This document shows, piece by piece, positions 1 to 5,131 of a stretch of 5,131 bases of DNA. Source of the stretch: Candidatus Kapaibacterium sp. (GTDB taxonomy: Bacteria > Bacteroidota > Ignavibacteria > Kapaibacteriales > UBA2268). Positions within the stretch are counted from its first letter, which is position 1; the number at the start of each line of letters is the position of its first letter. The notes below the pieces were generated by a model that searched no databases, was not told the origin of the DNA, and was given only the letters and a program-made list of their open reading frames with translations. The position numbers and the translations under genes were made by a program. Location of the stretch: assembly GCA_028691175.1 (NCBI GenBank), contig JAQUZU010000056.1:6403-11533 (forward strand). Reading direction: 5' to 3'.

Positions 1-1158
1 AATTTCAATTATCATACACCGACACGCCTTATTTTTGGAAAAGACGTTATTGAAAAATTACCGAAAGTTATGGGCGAAATCGGCAAAAAAGTGCTCCTCA
101 CTTACGGCGGCGGAAGCATAAAAAAGATCGGGCTTTACGACAAAGTAAAAGAACTTCTCAAAGGCTTTGAAATCGTTGAACTTCCAAATATTCAGCCGAA
201 TCCTAAATACAATCCGAGCGTTTTGGAAGGCGTAAAACTCTGTAAAGAAAACAATATTGAGGTGATTCTCTCTGTCGGCGGCGGCAGCGTTCTCGACTGT
301 TCAAAAGCTATTGCCGCTGGTGCAAAATATGACGGCGACCCGTGGGATTTGATTAGTTATAAAGTAAAAACCCAAGCCGCGCTGCCGATTGTAGATATTC
401 TCACACTTGCTGCAACGGGTAGTGAATATGACTGCGCCGGCGTTATTTCCCGCACCGAAACAAACGATAAAATCGGCTATATAGATCCACATCTTTTCCC
501 TGTTTGTTCGTTCCTCGACCCGGTTTATACTTTCTCCGTCTCTAAGAAACAGACTGCAGCAGGTTGTGCCGATGCGATGAACCACGTAATGGAACAGTAT
601 TTTACCGAAGATACCACGCTTTTGAACGACGGCTTCTGCGAGGCAGAATTCCGCAGCCTTATGGTAAATACACGAAAAGCATTGGAAAATCCGGAGGATT
701 ATACTGCACGTGCCGAAATGATGCTTGCCTGCACTTATGGCTGCAACGGCATTCTCGCTCTCGGAAACAGTGCTTCGGGCTGGCCCTGCCACGCAATCGA
801 GCACGCACTCAGTGCTTACTACGACATTACCCACGGCGAAGGGCTTGCAATCATCACTCCGAGATGGATGAAACATATCTTGAGCGAAAAAACTGTGGCA
901 CGTTTTGCGAAATATGGTGTGAATGTGTTTGGTATCGACGCGTCTTTGCCGCCGATGGAAATCGCAAACAAAGCAATAGAGGAAACTTACAAATTCTTCG
1001 AATCAATCGGTATTCCGATGCACTTGCGCGAGGTCGGAATCGACGAAAGCCGAGTTGACGAAATGGCTCATCACATTGCCGTAAATGAAGGTCTTGAAAA
1101 AGCTTATGTGCCTTTGTTCGAGGCTGATATTAAGAAGATTATTCTCGAATCACTTTAA
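1..1158 (+). CDS. Iron-containing alcohol/aldehyde dehydrogenase, YqhD/butanol dehydrogenase type (5' partial)
   Basis: Cytoplasmic group III metal-dependent dehydrogenase, expected to interconvert aldehydes and alcohols with NADP(H). The reading frame is open from base 1 and encodes NFNYHTPTRLIFGK, the standard N-terminus of this family, so the gene starts two or three codons upstream of the window; the internal ATG at 70 is not the start. The 385 visible residues plus the missing few match the roughly 387 residues of E. coli YqhD. Visible motifs, numbered from the first window codon: TYGGGS near 34-39 (cofactor binding), SVGGGSVLD near 91-99 and LAATGSE near 136-142. The four metal ligands sit at Asp191, His195, His264 and His278, with the same spacing as Asp194/His198/His267/His281 of YqhD, so the enzyme looks intact. 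The C-terminus ends normally. Substrate and exact metal cannot be told from sequence. It is followed after 91 bases by an unrelated nuclease, so no operon partner is evident in the window. Confidence 0.95.
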   Translation, partial: NFNYHTPTRLIFGKDVIEKLPKVMGEIGKKVLLTYGGGSIKKIGLYDKVKELLKGFEIVELPNIQPNPKYNPSVLEGVKLCKENNIEVILSVGGGSVLDCSKAIAAGAKYDGDPWDLISYKVKTQAALPIVDILTLAATGSEYDCAGVISRTETNDKIGYIDPHLFPVCSFLDPVYTFSVSKKQTAAGCADAMNHVMEQYFTEDTTLLNDGFCEAEFRSLMVNTRKALENPEDYTARAEMMLACTYGCNGILALGNSASGWPCHAIEHALSAYYDITHGEGLAIITPRWMKHILSEKTVARFAKYGVNVFGIDASLPPMEIANKAIEETYKFFESIGIPMHLREVGIDESRVDEMAHHIAVNEGLEKAYVPLFEADIKKIILESL

Positions 1159-1249
1159 AATGCTGCTCCGGACAGAAAAGCGTTGTTGAAGTATGGAAAC
1201 AAAACTCTAAAGAAATTGAGTAAATAACAATTGAAAAGGTAGACAAACA

Positions 1250-2743
1250 ATGAACAAATTCATACTACTTCTTGTAATTCTTTGTATTACAACTCAATTA
1301 CGCGCTCAACCGGAAATTGTTTTTCAGGGCGAGCCGTTAGATTCTTACGTACAGCAGGAAGTCGTATTCGACCAAACGCTTTATGTCTGTGGCAGATACT
1401 ACAATAATCTCTACTTGTCGTACGAACGACTACGCAGTCCGAACGAAACAGCAATTGCCGGCTCAGATGAATACGTCGCAGACAGTATTCGCTGTGCCGG
1501 CGGCATTCTCACGGCATACTTACCCGACGTATGGTCGGACACAGTCCGGTTGGGTGCCACACTCAGCCGGCTGACCGCCACGGTTACCGATTCGCGAAAA
1601 ATCAGAATATCAGGCTCGCCACAATTCGACAACAACGAACGCCCCACGGCTGCTCCATCGATGGGCGAAGCACGTATTACGGTTTGTGCTGCCAACTTAC
1701 AGTATTATTGTCCCGAATGGGAAGGCACTTTTGGCGCGGGAAGCGATCAAGAATTTGCGATTCAGCGCACTAAGCTAATGAAGGCTTTGCAGAATATAAA
1801 TGCCGATTTATATGCTTTTGCCGAGTTGCAGCAGGGCAGCGTTGCGCTCGAATCCATTGTAAGCGGACTAAACGCCCTGACGGCTCCTGACCGGTACGCA
1901 TACGTTGCCGATGAAGACACGCAAACTTCTACATACACCAAAGTCGGATACATTTACCGCACCGACAAAATTGTTCCGGTTTTAAAATTAGGGCATTCCT
2001 CCCCTTCATACAGTTTTAGCAGACGGCAATATGTACAGGCATTTCAAGAGATTTCCACAAATGAACGGTTTGTATTGAGTATGAATCATTTTTTAGCCAA
2101 AGATAAAACCGGAACCGCCTCGACCAACGCTGCAAGAATGGATAATGCTGAAGATTTGATTTCATATCTCGACGCTCAAATATCGGAAAACTATTACGAA
2201 GACTCCGACATTTTGATTGTTGGCGACTTGAATTGTGCCACCATGGAAGAACCGATCATTTATTTAGACCGGCACGGATACGAGAATATGTTAAGCCTCT
2301 TTGCACCGAACGAATATAGTTATGTCTACGACAACCTAACGCAATATATAGACCATGTATTTGCCTCGCCATCGCTGGTAAATCAAATAACCAATGCGGC
2401 GCCGTATCACCTCAACGCAGACGAAACGAACCGATTTTCTTACAGTTACGGCGACACCACGATGTATCGCTACTCTGACCACGACCCCATAATCATTGGT
2501 TTGCGGCTATCCTCGGGCGACAATTCCGGCGTTCAAGACAATAAACCGGAAGAAGTACGCGTATACGGCAGCAACGAGAAAATATCGATATGCAGCACAA
2601 GCGCCTCGCCAATTACCATTTACGACATAATCGGACGCCCGGTCTATTCGTGCAACGACTGCCGGCAAGTAGATTTTCACGTTCAGAAAGGTCTCTATTT
2701 TGTCCGACTCGGCGAGCACGTTTATAAAGTTGGTGTGTATTGA
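1250..2743 (+). CDS. Secreted endonuclease/exonuclease/phosphatase-family nuclease with T9SS type A sorting domain
   Basis: Predicted exported metal-dependent DNase of the ExeM/NucH-like extracellular nuclease type, 497 residues. Residues 1-19 form a signal peptide (Lys3, hydrophobic 4-13, cleavage probably before Gln20 in LRA-QPE). Residues about 21-128 form a beta-rich N-terminal region, which I infer to be OB-like by position; it leads into the linker NNERPTAAP (128-136), which resembles the NPRP-AP linker of ExeM-type enzymes. The catalytic fold spans about 140-420: Asn149, Glu192 in AFAELQ, GYIYR at 233-237, His280 in MNHFLAKD, GDLN with Asp326 and Asn328, YIDH with Asp368 and His369, and YSDHDP with Asp410 and His411. 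All core metal and phosphate-binding positions are therefore present. Residues about 433-497 are a type A sorting domain (ITIYDIIGRPVYS, KGLYFVRLGEHVYKVGVY), expected to direct crossing of the outer membrane and surface attachment or release. ATG 1250 is chosen because it gives the signal peptide; AAAAGG at 1234-1239 is a modest ribosome site. DNA as substrate is inferred from family resemblance; a phosphatase role is not excluded. Confidence 0.9.
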   Translation: MNKFILLLVILCITTQLRAQPEIVFQGEPLDSYVQQEVVFDQTLYVCGRYYNNLYLSYERLRSPNETAIAGSDEYVADSIRCAGGILTAYLPDVWSDTVRLGATLSRLTATVTDSRKIRISGSPQFDNNERPTAAPSMGEARITVCAANLQYYCPEWEGTFGAGSDQEFAIQRTKLMKALQNINADLYAFAELQQGSVALESIVSGLNALTAPDRYAYVADEDTQTSTYTKVGYIYRTDKIVPVLKLGHSSPSYSFSRRQYVQAFQEISTNERFVLSMNHFLAKDKTGTASTNAARMDNAEDLISYLDAQISENYYEDSDILIVGDLNCATMEEPIIYLDRHGYENMLSLFAPNEYSYVYDNLTQYIDHVFASPSLVNQITNAAPYHLNADETNRFSYSYGDTTMYRYSDHDPIIIGLRLSSGDNSGVQDNKPEEVRVYGSNEKISICSTSASPITIYDIIGRPVYSCNDCRQVDFHVQKGLYFVRLGEHVYKVGVY

Positions 2744-2783
2744 TTTTTTGGGGCGCGTGTTTTTTTCTATGGAAGGGGATTGC

Positions 2784-2990
2784 GGCACGGTTATTCGGGA
2801 AGTTTTTCGCTAATTTGATAATTCCTTCACTGTCGAGCGTGTCTGTTAAGCGTTTTTTGCCGTCTGGAGCAGTCAGTTTCAACCTGTGAGTAGCACTCAC
2901 GAGTTCGTTATTTTCCTTTGTGAGCTTTAGAATATGTTCCTTTCGGGGGCAAGAGAGCACTTCCACCGAGAAAAATCGCGTTTTAAAGAA
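2784..2990 (-). pseudogene. BRO-N domain gene relic (phage antirepressor/DinD-like)
   Basis: The minus strand of the gap between nuclease and MCE genes reads, without interruption, peptides such as ENNELVSATHRLKL, APDGKKRLTD and EGIIKLAKNFPNNRA. From memory these match the core of BRO-N domains (pattern: NELVT-CH-LKL-A-DGK-R-TD-D-E-I-...-PN-KA). A further upstream piece, RFFSVEVLS, resembles the FSVVDVV stretch of the same domain but runs straight into PRKEHILKLTKE, as if several residues between them had been lost. An in-frame TAA lies just upstream at 3003-3005 with no ATG between; only a GTG at 2964-2966 could serve as a start. Similarity stops at about 2784, although the frame stays open as antisense to the nuclease. 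It is therefore a fragment lacking its N-terminus and everything after about the first half of the domain. BRO-N proteins are typical phage and accessory genes, so this is probably residue of a horizontally acquired gene. The family assignment rests on recalled consensus, not on a search. Confidence 0.6.
2886..2900. repeat. Short perfect inverted repeat (hairpin)
   Basis: GTGAGT-AGC-ACTCAC is a perfect 6-bp stem with a 3-base loop, lying inside the BRO-N relic (codons of the SATHR segment). There is no T-tract on either side, so it does not look like an intrinsic terminator, and it may simply be a by-product of coding sequence. Confidence 0.4.
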
Positions 2991-2991
2991 A

Positions 2992-2999
2992 TAACTTTG
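2992..2999 (+). promoter_or_regulatory. Bacteroidetes-type -7 promoter element for the MCE gene
   Basis: TAACTTTG is an exact match to the Bacteroides -7 consensus TAnnTTTG. It would place the transcription start near 3006 and give a leader of about 50 bases ahead of ATG 3057. No TTTG is present at the -33 position (about 2967-2975), so the promoter would depend mainly on the -7 box. Any signal from the upstream region would overlap the edge of the BRO-N relic. Confidence 0.5.
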
Positions 3000-3008
3000 C
3001 TTTTATCG

Positions 3009-3028
3009 TGTAAAATACATATTTTGCA
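3009..3028. repeat. 20-bp imperfect AT-rich dyad in the MCE gene leader
   Basis: TGtAAAATA-CA-TATTTTgCA is symmetric at 16 of its 20 positions, with a perfect 6-bp inner arm pair. It begins only a few bases after the inferred transcription start, a usual place for a repressor operator. AT-rich leaders produce such dyads by chance, so an operator role is only a possibility. Confidence 0.35.
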
Positions 3029-3056
3029 ATCTTATTATCACGAATAAAACAAAAAT

Positions 3057-4031
3057 ATGAAAAAAATCGCTACAAAACGTGTATCCAACGCCTTTATGAT
3101 CGGGCTGTTTGTGATTGTGTCGACCATCGTGCTCATCGGTGCGGTAATATGGCTCGGCGCGAATAAATTCTTTAAGGAAAACATATATTTCGTAACGTAT
3201 TTCGACGGCTCTATCGAGGGACTCGAAAACGGAAGCGCAGTAAAATATCAGGGCGTGCCGGTCGGTTCTGTGTCTAAAATCGAACTCGCCCCGGACGGCA
3301 AACTCGTGCAGGTTACTTTGCAGATTAACGGAAAAATCGACCTCCGCGACAATATGCGCGTCAAACTTGAGTGGGCGGGCATCGCCGGCGGAAAATTCCT
3401 ACAACTGCATTTTCCGGACAAAAAAGACCTACTCTCGAAGCATCCGCACCTAAATTTCACTCCGGAATTTCAGGTGATTCCGTCCGTCCCGTCGGGATTA
3501 GACCAGATGGGCGACCTCGCAAAAGAAATTATGGAAAATGCAAGCGAAATCGATTTCGGAGCACTCTCTACCGACGCGTCCGCAATGATAAAAGGAGTAG
3601 ACGAATTTATTCGAAACAAGCAACTATATGAGACTGTCGAATCGCTGAACAAAGGCATGGCGACCATCGCACACCTCTTGGAGCGGGCGGACAGTTCCGC
3701 AATAATCAGCAACACAAGTGCAATTACAGACCGCCTCCTCGCTACGAGCAACCAACTTTTGAAATTCTCGCAGACGATGAACTCGAAAATCGAAGAGATC
3801 GAAATCGCAAGCAAACTCGACTTTATGGTTGCGAAATACGATTCACTAATGACTACGCTGCAGACAAATATTAATTCTCTCGGCTTTCAGTCGCGTACCG
3901 TGCTGCTCACTCTGAACGAATCTCTCGAGCAGTTCAAGACAACCAACAAAGAACTTCGCAAAACTCTGCGCGCTTTCTCGGATAGTCCGTCGCAAATATT
4001 CCTCTCGGAGCCGCCGGAAAAAGAAAAATAG
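3057..4031 (+). CDS. MCE/MlaD-family lipid-transport protein, inner-membrane anchored
   Basis: Predicted substrate-binding component of an MCE-type phospholipid or hydrophobic-substrate transporter, anchored in the inner membrane with its body in the periplasm; 324 residues. A short basic N-terminus (KK, KR) precedes one transmembrane helix at about residues 12-34 (FMIGLFVIVSTIVLIGAVIW). The MCE domain covers about 42-120, with the hallmark segments FDGSIEGLENGSAVKYQGVPVGSV (in two parts: 49-60 and 61-72), VQVTLQI, and AGIAGGKFLQLHF (107-119). Residues about 145-305 are a long helical, coiled-coil-like tail, and the end SDSPSQIFLSEPP resembles the NPS-LLFG-PP terminus common in MlaD/PqiB proteins. 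In most genomes the partner permease (MlaE) and ATPase (MlaF) are adjacent; here the neighbours are a nuclease and a peptidase. The start ATG 3057 gives the normal N-terminus; the leader is A-rich without a Shine-Dalgarno. Gene symbol withheld because orthology to mlaD itself cannot be shown. Confidence 0.92.
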   Translation: MKKIATKRVSNAFMIGLFVIVSTIVLIGAVIWLGANKFFKENIYFVTYFDGSIEGLENGSAVKYQGVPVGSVSKIELAPDGKLVQVTLQINGKIDLRDNMRVKLEWAGIAGGKFLQLHFPDKKDLLSKHPHLNFTPEFQVIPSVPSGLDQMGDLAKEIMENASEIDFGALSTDASAMIKGVDEFIRNKQLYETVESLNKGMATIAHLLERADSSAIISNTSAITDRLLATSNQLLKFSQTMNSKIEEIEIASKLDFMVAKYDSLMTTLQTNINSLGFQSRTVLLTLNESLEQFKTTNKELRKTLRAFSDSPSQIFLSEPPEKEK

Positions 4032-4039
4032 CACGCAGG

Positions 4040-4072
4040 TTTGTCCCGTTCCGTTTTTTTGCAATAATTTAC
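4040..4072 (+). promoter_or_regulatory. Weak candidate promoter for the aminopeptidase gene
   Basis: TTTG at 4040-4043 is followed after 21 bases by TAATTTAC at 4065-4072. This is the Bacteroides -33/-7 layout with an intact -33 box, but the -7 box matches only four of six fixed positions. It would give a leader of roughly 45 bases before ATG 4125. No terminator hairpin is seen between the MCE stop codon and this site, so co-transcription from the MCE promoter is equally possible. Confidence 0.2.
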
Positions 4073-4124
4073 ACTCAGCCGCGTCGCTAAGTTGACTTAT
4101 TTTTTAAAAGCGGAATATGACAAC

Positions 4125-5131
4125 ATGAAATCAATTAAATTCATTTTACTTGGGCTTATGATATCCGGAAGTTTAAGTGCGGGAATAACGCACCAATCAA
4201 CTATGCCGGATTATCTTTCGAATAAATTCAAAACAGCAAAATCTCTGCCGGATCAGTCTAAAATCCAAGCCGGCGACTATTTAGAGACTGCAAAACGCAA
4301 CTATCACGTCCAAAATTACGACCTCACGCTCGACTGGTTCGACGCAATAACCGGTTCGCTCCGCTGGGACGGCGAAGTCAAAATGCAGATCGAAGCAACC
4401 GAAGATCAAGTATCACAAATCGAACTTGACGCTGTAAGCCTCATTACGCGAAACGTCCGAATAAACGGCGAAGAAACCGGCTGGGACGCTACAGACACGC
4501 TATATTTGCGAATAGATCTCCCGACGCCGCTCGCAAAAGGCGAAACCATCGATCTCGACATCGATTACACTTACGACAGCCGCGGCGAAGTCGGATTTAT
4601 CTCCAATTATCCCTATTTGGCTAAGCAAAAATTTACAATCTACACAATGAGCGAGCCGAAAGACGCACGCTACTGGGTACCGTGCAACGATTTGCCTATC
4701 GACCGCGCAACCTGGACGAAAACCATAAAACTTCCGCGCGGATACGTCGCTGCATCAAACGGCGCCCTGACCGATTCAATCGTCAGCGGAGACACCGTGA
4801 AATACGTCTGGACACACAATTTCCCGATGCCGACATATCTGCAGGCAGTTACCGCGAGCGAATTCGAGTGCGTTCATAAGGAATATACACGCAACGACGG
4901 CTCAATCCTTCCGATTAGATATTACACCTGGAAGGGATATATCAAAGACGGCGACGTCAATATGGACGACAAACACCTGCAAATGCTTAAATTCTTCTCC
5001 GATTACTATTTCGAATATCCGTATGAAAAATACGGCTTCGTTACTGTCTATAATATGGGCGGCGGAATGGAACACACCACGCTCACCACGTGCGACGATT
5101 CATGGATTACATTCGGCTATCCGGACGGATT
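4125..5131 (+). CDS. Secreted M1-family zinc aminopeptidase (3' partial)
   Basis: N-terminal 335 codons of an exported M1 metallopeptidase, which removes N-terminal residues from peptides; the frame is open to the window edge. Residues 1-19 are a signal peptide (MKSIKFILLGLMISGSLSA) without a lipobox cysteine. From about residue 58 the M1 N-terminal beta domain begins (YHVQNYDLTLDW), including the family signature YWVPCNDLPIDRA at 183-195, the equivalent of the W-PC-D-P-DKA motif. The catalytic domain starts near 270 (DDKHLQMLKFFSDYYFEYPYEKYGFVTV, 277 onward). The substrate-binding GxMEN motif appears as GGMEH at 313-317, a variant I recall from bacterial secreted M1 enzymes. The zinc site HExxH-x18-E would lie beyond the window, so activity cannot be judged. 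ATG 4125 is chosen because it yields the signal peptide; an ATG eight bases earlier is out of frame and stops after three codons. Whether the C-terminus carries a T9SS sorting domain is not visible. It follows the MCE gene by 93 bases, with no functional link apparent. Confidence 0.9.
   Translation, partial: MKSIKFILLGLMISGSLSAGITHQSTMPDYLSNKFKTAKSLPDQSKIQAGDYLETAKRNYHVQNYDLTLDWFDAITGSLRWDGEVKMQIEATEDQVSQIELDAVSLITRNVRINGEETGWDATDTLYLRIDLPTPLAKGETIDLDIDYTYDSRGEVGFISNYPYLAKQKFTIYTMSEPKDARYWVPCNDLPIDRATWTKTIKLPRGYVAASNGALTDSIVSGDTVKYVWTHNFPMPTYLQAVTASEFECVHKEYTRNDGSILPIRYYTWKGYIKDGDVNMDDKHLQMLKFFSDYYFEYPYEKYGFVTVYNMGGGMEHTTLTTCDDSWITFGYPDG

Noticed and set aside
70..72. ATG at 70 as the dehydrogenase start
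   Set aside because: The 23 codons upstream encode the conserved family N-terminus (NFNYHTPTRLIFGK), so the gene begins before the window.
301..876. Long minus-strand frame opposite the dehydrogenase
   Set aside because: It lies entirely within a well-supported gene with intact catalytic motifs, and its translation is cysteine-rich without recognisable motifs; a shadow frame.
1214..1232. AATTG/CAATT inverted repeat as a terminator or operator after the dehydrogenase
   Set aside because: Only a 5-bp AT-rich stem with a 9-base loop in AT-rich sequence; expected by chance.
2745..2766. Intrinsic terminator after the nuclease (two T-tracts around GGGGCGCGTG)
   Set aside because: No adequate stem can be formed next to the T-tracts; the only pairing partner (CACG near 2716-2719) would need a loop of over 30 bases.
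2613..2966. A 117-codon minus-strand frame starting with GTG, as an intact gene
   Set aside because: Only its first roughly 60 codons look like protein; the rest is antisense to the nuclease sorting domain, and the frame lacks a proper start and domain end. Treated as a relic instead.
4092..4121. TTGACT followed by TATGAC as a sigma70-style promoter
   Set aside because: The implied transcription start would fall on the aminopeptidase ATG, the -10 match is poor, and the sigma factor of this group recognises a different consensus.
4117..4128. ATG at 4117 as a start or leader peptide before the aminopeptidase
   Set aside because: It reads three codons and stops, out of frame with the main gene, with no ribosome site.

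Overview
The window holds four protein-coding genes, all on the + strand: an NADP(H)-type iron-containing alcohol/aldehyde dehydrogenase (5' end cut off by the window edge), a secreted endonuclease/exonuclease/phosphatase-fold nuclease with a type IX secretion (T9SS) sorting domain, a membrane-anchored MCE/MlaD lipid-transport protein, and a secreted M1-family aminopeptidase (3' end cut off). No rRNA, tRNA, CRISPR array, insertion sequence or integrase is visible.

The organism is most likely a member of the Bacteroidetes or a close relative (Fibrobacteres-Chlorobi-Bacteroidetes group). The T9SS type A C-terminal domain on the nuclease supports this, as does a Bacteroides-type -7 promoter element (TAACTTTG) ahead of the MCE gene. 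Most gene starts also lack a strong Shine-Dalgarno sequence and have A-rich leaders. Genus and species cannot be read from the sequence.

Layout: 1-1158 dehydrogenase; 1159-1249 short spacer; 1250-2743 nuclease; 2744-3056 a 313-base gap; 3057-4031 MCE protein; 4032-4124 spacer; 4125-5131 aminopeptidase. The 313-base gap is not empty. Its minus strand encodes about 60-70 residues that closely resemble the middle of a BRO-N domain (phage antirepressor/DinD-like accessory proteins), with a damaged start and an abrupt loss of similarity on the other side. It is best read as the relic of an accessory gene. The promoter inferred for the MCE gene lies against the edge of this relic, followed by a 20-base imperfect AT-rich dyad in the leader.

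The four genes do not form an obvious pathway. The nuclease and aminopeptidase fit an exported macromolecule-scavenging lifestyle, the MCE protein fits envelope lipid transport, and the dehydrogenase is cytoplasmic redox metabolism. The spacers suggest separate transcription units. I see no convincing new multi-gene system. The best leads are the BRO-N relic and the MCE gene standing apart from any lipid ABC transporter genes in this window.
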